In this document: positions 1 through 8,464 of the stretch, piece by piece
Position numbering within the stretch: the stretch's first letter is position 1
How the letters are laid out: every line of letters starts with the position of its first letter
NCBI GenBank assembly: GCA_000436975.1
Contig: HG000336.1
Span: forward strand, 1 to 64,000
Source: Clostridium sp. CAG:1000
Lineage (GTDB): Bacteria; Bacillota_I; Bacilli_A; RF39; UBA660
Direction: 5' to 3'
DNA length: 64,000 nucleotides
Notes under the pieces: generated by a model
Databases searched by the model: none
The model's input: the letters and a program-made list of their open reading frames with translations, nothing else
What the model was told of the DNA's origin: nothing
Made by a program: the position numbers and the translations under genes

Positions 1-57
1 ACATATTTTTTCAAAAAGTTGCATTTTACTTTTTAACTAACTAAATTGGACGATTTA

Positions 58-86
58 TTGCATATTTTTTTTATTATTGTTATAAT
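58..86 (+). promoter_or_regulatory. sigma-A-type promoter of the serpin gene
   Basis: A TTGCAT box (58-63) lies 17 bases from a perfect TATAAT (81-86). The serpin start codon is at 102, so the leader would be very short, with only a weak GGTG ribosome binding site before it. Confidence 0.6.
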
Positions 87-101
87 TAATATGGTGAAAA
101 T

Positions 102-1325
102 ATGAAGAAAAAACAAATATCAATAATAATCGCATTAATGATTATAAGTATAATTATATTAACGTTAATATTTTTTAGAATAATATATAGTAATCTTGAA
201 GAGCCTAATTTAGATAATTCAAGTACAAATAGTTCATTTGATTATTCTTTAATCAAAGAAACAAATAAGAATAAAAGTTCTAATTATTTAATAAGCCCTT
301 ATAGTATTAAAACAGTACTTTCCATTATTAAAGATGGCACAAATAATTCATCACTTAAGGAACTTAATGATGTTATGGGTAACTTTAGGCGTGGTAATAT
401 TACTTCAAAAAATGTAGTTATGGATGCTAATTTACTACTCATAAACAAAAAATATAAAGATGAAATAAATAAAAATTATATAAGCAAAATTGAAAAAAAT
501 TATGATGCAGAAATTAAATATAGTAATGTAACTCCAAATAATATTAATAAATGGGTAGATAATAAAACAAATCATATGATACCTACTCTTGTTGATTCAG
601 TTAATCCTGAGACAATGATAGAAGTAATTAATGCTATAAGCATGAAAGGCTCATGGGACTCAGAGTTTGATTGTAAAAATACTCACACTTCAGAGTTTAA
701 TACAATCGATGGCTCTATAATTAATACTATAATGATGGTAAGTAATGATGCACAGTATATTGAAAATGATACAGCCAAAGGAATAATCAAAAAATATAAA
801 ACATATAAAAATGATAATCATAAAAAAGTAAATTTAGAATTTGTTGCCATTATGCCTAATGATGGTATTGATAGTTATATAGAAAACTTTAATAACGAAG
901 AATTTAGAAATTTATTAAGTACAAAAGATAAATATAAAAATGAAAATGTGTCATTAAAACTACCTAGATTCAAATATAATTATGACTTTAATAATTTAAA
1001 AGACATTCTAATAAAAATGGGTATTAAATCAATATTTGATAGTTCTGCAGATTTAAGTAAAATGACTAAAAATAATTTAAAAGATTTATATATATCTTCT
1101 ATAAACCATAAATCTTATATTGAAGTCAATGAACAAGGCACTAAAGCCTCTGCTGCAACTAGTGCATCTATAGATAAAATGGCTTTTGAAAATGTACCAA
1201 TCGATATAGAGTTTGATAGACCATTTATATATATTATCAAGCAAAGTAATAGTGATGATATATTATTCTTCGGAGCAGTTTACACACCTACTTTATCAAA
1301 CAATGAGACAAACTTTTGTAACTAA
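102..1325 (+). CDS. membrane-anchored serpin (serine protease inhibitor family)
   Basis: This 407-residue protein belongs to the serpin family, which trap proteases irreversibly through a reactive-centre loop. Residues about 7-28 form one hydrophobic segment with lysines before it, so the inhibitor domain should sit outside the cell, tethered to the membrane. Serpin landmarks are the ISPYSI motif near residue 65, the NKWVDNKT and INAISMKGSWDSEF blocks, the hinge EVNEQGTKASAATS starting at residue 341, and a C-terminal FDRPFIYII...FFGAVYTP. The small alanine/serine/threonine hinge predicts an inhibitory serpin. Counting from the hinge glycine puts P1 at or near Met360 with a Lys before it, but the loop is about three residues longer than in alpha-1-antitrypsin, so P1 is uncertain. 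The gene stands alone with its own promoter and terminator. The family assignment is secure; the target protease is unknown. Confidence 0.92.
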   Translation: MKKKQISIIIALMIISIIILTLIFFRIIYSNLEEPNLDNSSTNSSFDYSLIKETNKNKSSNYLISPYSIKTVLSIIKDGTNNSSLKELNDVMGNFRRGNITSKNVVMDANLLLINKKYKDEINKNYISKIEKNYDAEIKYSNVTPNNINKWVDNKTNHMIPTLVDSVNPETMIEVINAISMKGSWDSEFDCKNTHTSEFNTIDGSIINTIMMVSNDAQYIENDTAKGIIKKYKTYKNDNHKKVNLEFVAIMPNDGIDSYIENFNNEEFRNLLSTKDKYKNENVSLKLPRFKYNYDFNNLKDILIKMGIKSIFDSSADLSKMTKNNLKDLYISSINHKSYIEVNEQGTKASAATSASIDKMAFENVPIDIEFDRPFIYIIKQSNSDDILFFGAVYTPTLSNNETNFCN

Positions 1326-1336
1326 AAAGTAATAAA

Positions 1337-1361
1337 AAACCGTTAGAAATCTAACGGTTTT
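1337..1361. terminator. bidirectional terminator between serpin and tsf
   Basis: An 11-bp stem (AAACCGTTAGA / TCTAACGGTTT) has a 2-base loop and is flanked by A and T runs. It lies between two convergent genes and should stop both. Confidence 0.85.
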
Positions 1362-1373
1362 AATATGAACAAT

Positions 1374-2246
1374 TTATTTAATTTGGCTCATAACTTCAGC
1401 AGCAAAGTCATCATTTCTTTTTTCCATTCCTTCGCCTACTTCATATTTTACAAGATTAATTAATTTAGCATTATTTTGTTCTAAATAAGCTTTAATAGTA
1501 AGACTAGAATCTTTAATGAAAGTTTGTTCTACTAATACAGTTTCTTCAAAGAATTTTCTAATTCTTCCTTCAATAATCTTATCAGCATATTCTAACTTTT
1601 TACCTTCATTTACTACTTGTTCTTTAATAACTGATTTTTCATGTTCAACATCATCTTCTGGTACTGCATCAATTGTAGTATAAAGTGGTCTCATAGCAGC
1701 AGCTTGCATTGCAACATCATGTGCTACATCTTTATTTCCGCCTTCAATAACTACAAGTGAAGAAATCTTACCACCCATATGAAGATAATCACCAAAAATT
1801 TCATTATCTTTCTTAGTAACTTTTGCAAATCTTCTTAAGCTTATTTTTTCACCTATTTTAGCAGTTGCACCAATAATTAAATCATTTAGTGTAACTCCAT
1901 CACAAGTTAGTGCTAAAGCACTTTCTAAATCTTTAGCATCACTATTTAAAATAGTGTTACCAATCTTATCTAATAATTCTTTAAATTCAGAGTTCTTAGC
2001 AACAAAGTCAGTTTCTGAGTTTAATTCAACAACAACAGCATTATTACCATTAATATAAATATTAGATAAACCTTCAGCAGCAATTCTTTCTGCTTTTTTA
2101 GCGGCTTTAGAGATACCTTTTTCTCTTAAATAATCGATTGCAGCATCAATATCTCCATTAGTTTCAACTAATGCTTTTTTACAATCCATCATCCCAGCGC
2201 CAGTCTTATCTCTTAAGTCTTTTACCATACTTGCACTAATATTCAT
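1374..2246 (-). CDS. tsf: translation elongation factor Ts
   Basis: EF-Ts is the nucleotide exchange factor that recycles EF-Tu-GDP. The 290-residue length is typical. The N-terminal UBA-like region carries the signature RDKTGAGMMDCKKAL (about residues 12-26), and the TDFVAKN motif that inserts into EF-Tu lies near residue 80. The start at 2246 is set by AGGAGG just upstream. It lies 9 bases downstream of rpsB in the conserved rpsB-tsf operon, so co-transcription is expected. Confidence 0.98.
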   Translation of the reverse strand: MNISASMVKDLRDKTGAGMMDCKKALVETNGDIDAAIDYLREKGISKAAKKAERIAAEGLSNIYINGNNAVVVELNSETDFVAKNSEFKELLDKIGNTILNSDAKDLESALALTCDGVTLNDLIIGATAKIGEKISLRRFAKVTKKDNEIFGDYLHMGGKISSLVVIEGGNKDVAHDVAMQAAAMRPLYTTIDAVPEDDVEHEKSVIKEQVVNEGKKLEYADKIIEGRIRKFFEETVLVEQTFIKDSSLTIKAYLEQNNAKLINLVKYEVGEGMEKRNDDFAAEVMSQIK

Positions 2247-2255
2247 ATATTCCTC

Positions 2256-3197
2256 CTAATTTAATGATGAAATTAATTCATCTTTTTTCATAGTTGAATA
2301 TCCAGAAACACCTTTTTCTTTAGCTAGTTTCTTAAGCTCTGATACAGTCATTTTAGAATAATCAACTGTTTCTTTTTTAACTTCTTTTTTAGTTTCCTTT
2401 TTAGTTTCTTTCTTTTCTTCATTAAAGTCATCAAGTTCAACTACTTTAGTTTCAACTTTAATTTCTTTTTGAGGTTTTGATGAAACTTCATTTTCTGATA
2501 CGAAATCTATTAATTCAAGACCATTAGCTTCACATACAGCGTTAGCTAAAACACCAAGCACAACTTTAACACTTCTTACAGCATCATCATTTGCTGGGAT
2601 TGGGAAATCAACATCATCTGGATCACAGTTAGTATCAACGATACCAAATACTGGAATATGAAGTTTTCTTGCTTCTCTTATAGCATTAACTTCTACTCTT
2701 GGATCTACTACTATAATAGCTTTTGGTAATTTATCCATATCTCTTACACCAGATAGAAGTTTATTCAATTTGTCATATTCTTTTTGAATTTTAGCAACTT
2801 CTTTCTTTGGTAATAATTCGAACTTACCGCTTTCTTCCATTTTTTCGATTTCGATTAGTCTTTTAACTCTATCTCTAATTGTCTTAAAATTAGTTAAAGT
2901 TCCTCCTAACCATCTTTCTGTTACATAAAAACTATTACATCTTGTTGCCTCTTCGATACTTGCCTCTTTAGCTTGTTTCTTAGTACCAACAAATAGAACC
3001 TTACCACCATTTTCACATGCTTTAAGAAGTTCAGCGTAAGCTTCTTCTATTTTTTCAACAGTTTTTTGTAAATCAATAATATGTATGTCATCTCTAGTTG
3101 TAAATATGAATTCCTTCATTTTAGGATTCCATCTTTTAGCTTGGTGTCCAAAATGTACACCTGCTTCTAATAAGTAACTTTTTGCGATTACTGTCAT
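2256..3197 (-). CDS. rpsB: 30S ribosomal protein S2 with C-terminal extension
   Basis: S2 binds late to the head of the 30S subunit. The core (about residues 1-230) is canonical: LLEAGVHFGHQ at the N-terminus and GVVDTNCDP-type and PANDDA motifs further on. Unlike the usual protein of about 250 residues it has 313: an acidic/lysine-rich linker (about 235-275) leads to a 36-residue helical module (278-313, DYSKMTVSELKKLAKEKGV...) resembling the SAP/Rho-N fold that binds nucleic acids. The start is supported by GGAAGGG 6 bases upstream. It is first gene of the rpsB-tsf operon. Confidence 0.97.
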   Translation of the reverse strand: MTVIAKSYLLEAGVHFGHQAKRWNPKMKEFIFTTRDDIHIIDLQKTVEKIEEAYAELLKACENGGKVLFVGTKKQAKEASIEEATRCNSFYVTERWLGGTLTNFKTIRDRVKRLIEIEKMEESGKFELLPKKEVAKIQKEYDKLNKLLSGVRDMDKLPKAIIVVDPRVEVNAIREARKLHIPVFGIVDTNCDPDDVDFPIPANDDAVRSVKVVLGVLANAVCEANGLELIDFVSENEVSSKPQKEIKVETKVVELDDFNEEKKETKKETKKEVKKETVDYSKMTVSELKKLAKEKGVSGYSTMKKDELISSLN

Positions 3198-3241
3198 AAA
3201 ATACCCTTCCTTTCGTTATTTCTTCTGCCTATCTTTAAATT

Positions 3242-3272
3242 AGTATTCACTCAAATTAAGCACTAGAATACT
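3242..3272 (-). promoter_or_regulatory. candidate rpsB leader stem-loop
   Basis: In the untranslated leader of rpsB, AGTATTC pairs with GAATACT around a loop with further internal pairing. Ribosomal-protein operons often control themselves through such leaders. No Rfam model was matched, so only the hairpin itself is observed. Confidence 0.3.
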
Positions 3273-3344
3273 AAATCAATAAGCATGTCTTTTTTCTTAA
3301 AGCGTATTTATTTTATCACAATTAAATGCAAAAAAAAAGAGTTT

Positions 3345-3363
3345 TACTTAAATAATTTAAGTA
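3345..3363 (-). terminator. terminator overlapping the end of the VirB2-like gene
   Basis: A 9-bp A/T-rich stem (TACTTAAAT / ATTTAAGTA) contains the stop codon of the small membrane-protein gene. On the minus strand it is followed by a run of ten T. Confidence 0.55.
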
Positions 3364-3728
3364 AGACATGATAAATCATAACCAAATATATTACCAATTA
3401 CATTAAGTAATGTAGGAAGTAATATAATTAATACTAAAACTATCGCTAAAATGATTAATTTCTTTTCTGACTTTTTAAGAGCATCGGCATCTTTTGATAT
3501 AACTGCTGGAAGTATTATAAGCATACCGTTAACTATAGCTATTATGGAAGCACCTATTCTTAATAAACTTAACATAAGTGATAATATCTTCATTAAGTTA
3601 TTTCCAAGTAATTCGCTACAATTCATAGCATTAGAAACAATGTTTGGTGTTTCTAATTCTTCTGCATATAAACAAATTGGTAGCAATAATAAAAATATAA
3701 ATAGTATCTTAAAAACTTTTTTCTTCAT
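3357..3728 (-). CDS. small secreted membrane protein, TrbC/VirB2 pilin-like
   Basis: The protein has 123 residues. It starts with a clear Sec signal (MKKK, hydrophobic core, LYAEE; cleavage probably after residue 22), followed by a short polar stretch with one cysteine and two strongly hydrophobic segments (about 43-70 and 88-115) separated by a lysine-rich turn. That plan, signal plus two membrane helices joined by a charged loop, is that of TrbC/VirB2-type pilins and related small proteins. No conjugation ATPase or other type IV secretion gene is present nearby, so a role in a conjugative pilus is not supported. GAAAGG precedes the ATG. The gene is monocistronic. Confidence 0.6.
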   Translation of the reverse strand: MKKKVFKILFIFLLLLPICLYAEELETPNIVSNAMNCSELLGNNLMKILSLMLSLLRIGASIIAIVNGMLIILPAVISKDADALKKSEKKLIILAIVLVLIILLPTLLNVIGNIFGYDLSCLT

Positions 3729-3834
3729 AATATGCCTTTCAATGCACTATATTATATCGCAAACTTAATATAAAAGAAAGACTTTATTTTTTAATTCTAT
3801 ATACTTAACTTTACACAATAAATTTATTTAAATA

Positions 3835-3863
3835 TTCAAAAACAAACATAAATATAGTATAAT
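3835..3863 (+). promoter_or_regulatory. promoter of recU-pbp1A
   Basis: TTCAAA (3835-3840), a 17-base spacer and TATAAT (3858-3863) lie 15 bases before the recU start. The ribosome binding site is GGTG. Confidence 0.5.
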
Positions 3864-3878
3864 AGAATTGGTGATTTT

Positions 3879-4412
3879 ATGGAAAAAATCTCATATAAAA
3901 ATAGAGGTATGTTTCTTGAAAATCTAATTAATGATTCTAATACTTATTATAACAGTATTGAAAAGTCATTGATATATAAGAAACCTACTCCTATTAAGGT
4001 ACTAAATGTAAGTTATCCGAATAATAAATCACATTTAATAGATAAAGCTGTATATTCAAATATATCAACTCTTGACTATAATGGTATTTATAGAGGTAAA
4101 TATATTGAGTTTGATGCTAAGGAATGTAAGAATAAAACTTCATTTCCCCTATCGAATATTAAAGAACATCAAATAGAACACATTAAAAAAGTAATTAAAC
4201 AAAAAGGAATTGTTTTTTTAATAATAATGATGAATGATATATTTTATCTATTAAAAGGTGAAGATTTAATCGCATACATTAATTCTAATGAAAGAAAATC
4301 TATTGAATATGATTATATTACTAAGCATGGATATACCATTAAAGAAAGTTATATTCCTAGGTTAAAATATTTAGATGCGGTAGACATAGCTTACTTTAAG
4401 GAGGAAGTATGA
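3879..4412 (+). CDS. recU: Holliday junction resolvase RecU
   Basis: RecU cleaves four-way junctions during recombinational repair and chromosome segregation in Firmicutes. The 177-residue protein shows the family opening NRGMFLEN(L)I, the nuclease core YIEFDAKECKNKTSFPL (catalytic Asp/Glu and Lys of the PD-(D/E)xK type) and the IKEHQIEHI motif. It overlaps the class A PBP gene by four bases (ATGA), reproducing the recU-ponA pair of Bacillus, so coupled expression is expected. Confidence 0.95.
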   Translation: MEKISYKNRGMFLENLINDSNTYYNSIEKSLIYKKPTPIKVLNVSYPNNKSHLIDKAVYSNISTLDYNGIYRGKYIEFDAKECKNKTSFPLSNIKEHQIEHIKKVIKQKGIVFLIIMMNDIFYLLKGEDLIAYINSNERKSIEYDYITKHGYTIKESYIPRLKYLDAVDIAYFKEEV

Positions 4413-7252
4413 AAAAAATAAACTTCAAAAAAATTACAAAGAATATTAAGGGAAGGATTAATGAATTAAAAGTGAAAAAGAAGAAAAAGAATACTACACC
4501 TGTTGAAAAAGCAGAAAACAAAAGGAAAAAAAGTAGATTCTGGTACTGGTTTATGATAGTACTCGTAACTCTTGCAATAATAATATTACTCGGAGGAGTT
4601 GCATTTTGTGCATATATAGTATCCTCTGCTCCTGAGTTTGATGAACAACAAATGTTTGAAAAAGAAGTTAGTAGAATATTTGATTCTAAAGGTGATTTAA
4701 TTACTACGCTAGGAGCTGAGCAAAGAGAAAAATTAACTTATAATGAAATACCAGAAGTATTAATAGATGCAATTATTGCAACTGAGGACTCAAGATTCTT
4801 TAAACATAATGGATTTGATGCTCCTAGATTTTTAAAAGCATCAATATCACAAGTACTTGGTAGAGGTGGTGGTGGTGCTAGTACACTTACTATGCAACTA
4901 TCTAAACTAGCATTTACTGACACAGTAGATACTGGTATTCAAGGTATCATAAGAAAATTTACAGATATCTATATGTCAGTATTTAAAATCGAAAAAAATC
5001 TAACTAAAGAAGAAATAATTGAATATTATGTAAATATTCCGTGTTTAGGAGGTAATAACTATGGTGTTGAACAAGCAAGTCAATATTACTTTGGTAAATC
5101 TGCTAAAGACTTAAATTTAGTAGAAGCAGCAATGATTGCTGGGCTTTATCAATCACCTAATGGATACAATCCATATTATAATCCTAATGATGGAAATGCT
5201 AGAAAAAATACAGTTCTATATTTAATGAAAAGACATGGATATATAACAGAAGATGAATATAAAGCAGGAACTAGTGTTCAAATAAAAGATTTCTTAACAG
5301 CAAATGAAAGTTCTGGAAATGCATATCAAGGATTTATAGACACAGTTGTTCAAGAAGTAGAAGATAAAACCAGTACTAACCCATACAACGTACCAATGGA
5401 TATATACACAACAATGGTTAAATCAAAACAAGATGCAATAAATAATTTCTATAAAACATGGAAATTTAAAGATGATAAGATAGAAGTTGGAATTGGTGTT
5501 ATCGATAATAATACTGGTGCTATAATAGCTGTAGGTGCCGGACGTGATAAATCAAGCGCTATGACGCTAAATGTAGCTACATTCCATGGCCAAACTAAAA
5601 GGATGCCTGGTTCAACTATTAAACCAATATTAGATTATGGACCAGCTATTGAATATGAAAACTTAAGTACATATGGACCATTTATAGATGAAAAAACTAA
5701 ATATGGTAGTGGCTATATGAGAAACTTTAACAGTAGTTATAAAGGCTTTATGACTATGAGAGATTGTTTAAAGAACTCTATTAATACATGTGCACTTCAA
5801 GCATTTAGAATGACAAATAATGAGCAAAAGAAAGAATTTGCAGCTAACTTAGGCATTACATTTAAAGAAGAAGTTCTTCCAGAAAGTTATGCAATCGGAG
5901 CATTTAATGGAGTAAGTCCTGTACAACTTGCTGCTGCATATAGTGCCTTTGGTAATGGTGGATATTATGCATCCCCATATTCATATACAAAAATAGTTTA
6001 TAGAGATACTAATGAAACAATTACTCAAGAAGTAAATAGAAAGAAAGTTATGAAAGAACAAACTGCATATATAATAGCTAATATATTAACTGGAGCTACT
6101 ACTTCAAGAGTTAAAGTATCTGGAACACAAGTTGCTACTAAGACAGGTACTACATCATATGATACTAGTTATTTAAAGAAATTTGGACTTACAAGTTCTG
6201 TTATACCAGATGCATGGACATCAAGTTTTACTACTGATTATGCTGTTGCAATATGGTATGGTTATGTAGATGGATTAACTAGCGAAACAGTTAAAAATAA
6301 ATATTATTTAAAAAATGGTCATGCTTCAAGTGAAAGACTTAAAATACAAGCAGCAATATGTAATAATATTTATGAAAAAAACTCTAAATTTAAAAATCCA
6401 GGAGGAATAACTCAAGCAGAAGTTGAATTAGAAACTATACCGGCTGCTTCACCAAGCTCTTATACACCAAGTAAATTAAAAGGAACATTTATGTTTATTA
6501 GTGGAACTGAACCATCTGAAGTATCAAATAGATTCAGTCAACTTGAAAATCCAACTAACTTAACTGCTAGTAAAGGTGTTGGTACTATCACACTATCATG
6601 GACAAGCCCTGGAACACCTGATGCTATTGATAATACTTATCTTACAAATTACTTTACAAAAGGTTATACTGATTGGGCACAAGATTATTTAAATAAAAGA
6701 TTGTCATATAATAAGAGTAATATTGGGAACTTTGGTTACGCGGTTTACTTAACAAACGGAAGTAAAACAAAATATATTGGATGGACAGATAAAACATCAT
6801 ATACTGTTAGTTTAAATGAATATGTAGGTTATAATGGTGCAATTGTTAAAAGTACTTATTCAATATTTAAATCAAATGCATCAAGTGGTACAAGCGTTTC
6901 ATTCTACGGCGGAAATAATACAGATAGTCCAAGTGGTTCTGATGAAAGTAATTCAAACGATTATAGTATTAGTGTAAATGGGAAAACTGGTTCTATTAAA
7001 AAAGGAAGTACCTATAATGAACTGGGTACATCCTCTATAGAATCAATAAAATATAAAGGTGAAAATATTAAATCACAAGTAAGTAACTTACAAGTAACTG
7101 CTACTTCTGCTAAGAAAGTCACTGGAAACTCTGTATCAATAAGTAATATAACTGATGAAATTGGTGCTTATACTATTAATTATAAAGTAACATTTACTTA
7201 TAAAGGGAATAATATAACAAAAACATTTATTCAAAGCATCGCAGTATATTAA
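4409..7252 (+). CDS. ponA: class A penicillin-binding protein 1A (transglycosylase/transpeptidase)
   Basis: This bifunctional enzyme polymerises glycan strands and cross-links peptides outside the membrane. A basic cytoplasmic tail precedes one membrane anchor (about residues 46-70). The GT51 domain follows, with catalytic Glu126 in EDSRFFKH and the GASTLTMQLSK motif. The transpeptidase domain has all three signatures: STIK with Ser402, SIN with Ser457, and KTGT with Lys578. Beyond about residue 690 there is a fibronectin-III-like segment, a Ser/Gly/Asn-rich linker and a further beta-rich domain, giving 947 residues, long for the family. AAGGAGG precedes the ATG, which overlaps the recU stop. 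Confidence 0.96.
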   Translation: MKKINFKKITKNIKGRINELKVKKKKKNTTPVEKAENKRKKSRFWYWFMIVLVTLAIIILLGGVAFCAYIVSSAPEFDEQQMFEKEVSRIFDSKGDLITTLGAEQREKLTYNEIPEVLIDAIIATEDSRFFKHNGFDAPRFLKASISQVLGRGGGGASTLTMQLSKLAFTDTVDTGIQGIIRKFTDIYMSVFKIEKNLTKEEIIEYYVNIPCLGGNNYGVEQASQYYFGKSAKDLNLVEAAMIAGLYQSPNGYNPYYNPNDGNARKNTVLYLMKRHGYITEDEYKAGTSVQIKDFLTANESSGNAYQGFIDTVVQEVEDKTSTNPYNVPMDIYTTMVKSKQDAINNFYKTWKFKDDKIEVGIGVIDNNTGAIIAVGAGRDKSSAMTLNVATFHGQTKRMPGSTIKPILDYGPAIEYENLSTYGPFIDEKTKYGSGYMRNFNSSYKGFMTMRDCLKNSINTCALQAFRMTNNEQKKEFAANLGITFKEEVLPESYAIGAFNGVSPVQLAAAYSAFGNGGYYASPYSYTKIVYRDTNETITQEVNRKKVMKEQTAYIIANILTGATTSRVKVSGTQVATKTGTTSYDTSYLKKFGLTSSVIPDAWTSSFTTDYAVAIWYGYVDGLTSETVKNKYYLKNGHASSERLKIQAAICNNIYEKNSKFKNPGGITQAEVELETIPAASPSSYTPSKLKGTFMFISGTEPSEVSNRFSQLENPTNLTASKGVGTITLSWTSPGTPDAIDNTYLTNYFTKGYTDWAQDYLNKRLSYNKSNIGNFGYAVYLTNGSKTKYIGWTDKTSYTVSLNEYVGYNGAIVKSTYSIFKSNASSGTSVSFYGGNNTDSPSGSDESNSNDYSISVNGKTGSIKKGSTYNELGTSSIESIKYKGENIKSQVSNLQVTATSAKKVTGNSVSISNITDEIGAYTINYKVTFTYKGNNITKTFIQSIAVY

Positions 7253-7260
7253 AAGAATGG

Positions 7261-7878
7261 TTAACCATTCTTTTTTTCTTTGCAAATACTTTTTAAATTA
7301 CATAGTTCACACTTAGGTCTTTTACTAGTACATATGTATCTACCAAATAATACCATTTGAGAGTTTACTCTATTATATTCATTCTTTTTAAAATACTTCT
7401 TAAGTTTCTTTTCAGTACTAATAACATCATCATGAGAACTCGTAATACCAAACCTATATGCAAGTCTATGTACATGGGTATCAACTGCGAATGAAGGAGT
7501 GTTAAATAACTCTCCAAGTACCACAGAAGCAGTCTTTCTACCTACCCCAGGAAGTGACTCAAGAAACTCTCTATCATTAGGTACAAAACCTATATCTTTT
7601 AAAATAGAAACTATTTTCTTAAAATTTTTACTCTTAACATTATGAAATCCAATTCTTGATATATATGAAGATATTTCTTTTTCAGTCAATGTATCTAACT
7701 TTTCTAATGTATCATATTTTTTATATAGTTCTCTAGTCGCAGCATTAACACTTTTATCAGTAGTTTGAGCAGATAACATAACAGATAATAATAATTCATA
7801 GTCTTTTGTATATTCTAGTTCACACTTAGGACTATTAAAATGTCTATCAAGTTCATTAATTATTAATTCTCTATTCAT
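7261..7878 (-). CDS. nth: endonuclease III (DNA glycosylase/AP lyase)
   Basis: Endonuclease III removes oxidised pyrimidines and nicks abasic sites. The 205-residue protein has the helix-hairpin-helix LPGVGRKTA with the catalytic Lys, the VDTHVHR motif with the catalytic Asp, and a complete 4Fe-4S site Cys-x6-Cys-x2-Cys-x5-Cys at the C-terminus. I chose the ATG at 7878, which overlaps the dnaD stop region, over an upstream start that would lie deeper inside dnaD. Location downstream of dnaD is conserved in Bacillus. Confidence 0.96.
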   Translation of the reverse strand: MNRELIINELDRHFNSPKCELEYTKDYELLLSVMLSAQTTDKSVNAATRELYKKYDTLEKLDTLTEKEISSYISRIGFHNVKSKNFKKIVSILKDIGFVPNDREFLESLPGVGRKTASVVLGELFNTPSFAVDTHVHRLAYRFGITSSHDDVISTEKKLKKYFKKNEYNRVNSQMVLFGRYICTSKRPKCELCNLKSICKEKKNG

Positions 7879-8464
7879 TATCATCAAGCCAATCATAATC
7901 AAATAAGTCTTCTAATGTTTCTTTCTTTTCACGTTGCTTAACACTATTTTTAGACCAATCATAGATTATTTTATCAATATATTTAAAATTAGTCACCCCA
8001 TTAAGTATAGCTTCTTTTAAAGCCCTTTTAATTGTATCTTCACTGACGCCCTTTTCTATCCATTTACCAATAATTTCATATTCATATGATGATAATGTTC
8101 TTCCAAGTTCACGTTCAAATAAAGAATATATATCACTAGAATTATCATCAACTTTTCTATTAAGTGCAAGTCTATCATAAAATGGTTCTAGCTTAATCAT
8201 TTCAGTAATAATACCATTATTATTTTTAACATCCATTTCGATATATTTCTTATTTAAAAGACTATTAAATGTATTAAATGCTGTTTCCTCATCAAAACCT
8301 AACTTATCTTTTATATCATCCGTATCAAGTTCACATGAAATATTAATAAAATATAATATAAGTAAAAACTCCTCTAAAGAAATATCAAGTGATTTAATAC
8401 ACTTAACAATATTAGAATTAATAACAAAATCTTTAGTCTTAAACATACTCCTTAAATCACTCAT
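7871..8464 (-). CDS. dnaD: DnaD-domain replication initiation protein
   Basis: DnaD remodels oriC DNA and helps load the helicase at initiation and restart. The 197-residue protein has an N-terminal winged-helix region (about residues 15-95) and the C-terminal DnaD/DnaB_2 domain (about 113-170) with its hallmark YIDKIIYDW (YxxxIxxxW type), then a charged tail. AAGGAAG precedes the ATG. It overlaps both neighbours, cca upstream and nth downstream, in an evident operon. Confidence 0.92.
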   Translation of the reverse strand: MSDLRSMFKTKDFVINSNIVKCIKSLDISLEEFLLILYFINISCELDTDDIKDKLGFDEETAFNTFNSLLNKKYIEMDVKNNNGIITEMIKLEPFYDRLALNRKVDDNSSDIYSLFERELGRTLSSYEYEIIGKWIEKGVSEDTIKRALKEAILNGVTNFKYIDKIIYDWSKNSVKQREKKETLEDLFDYDWLDDNE

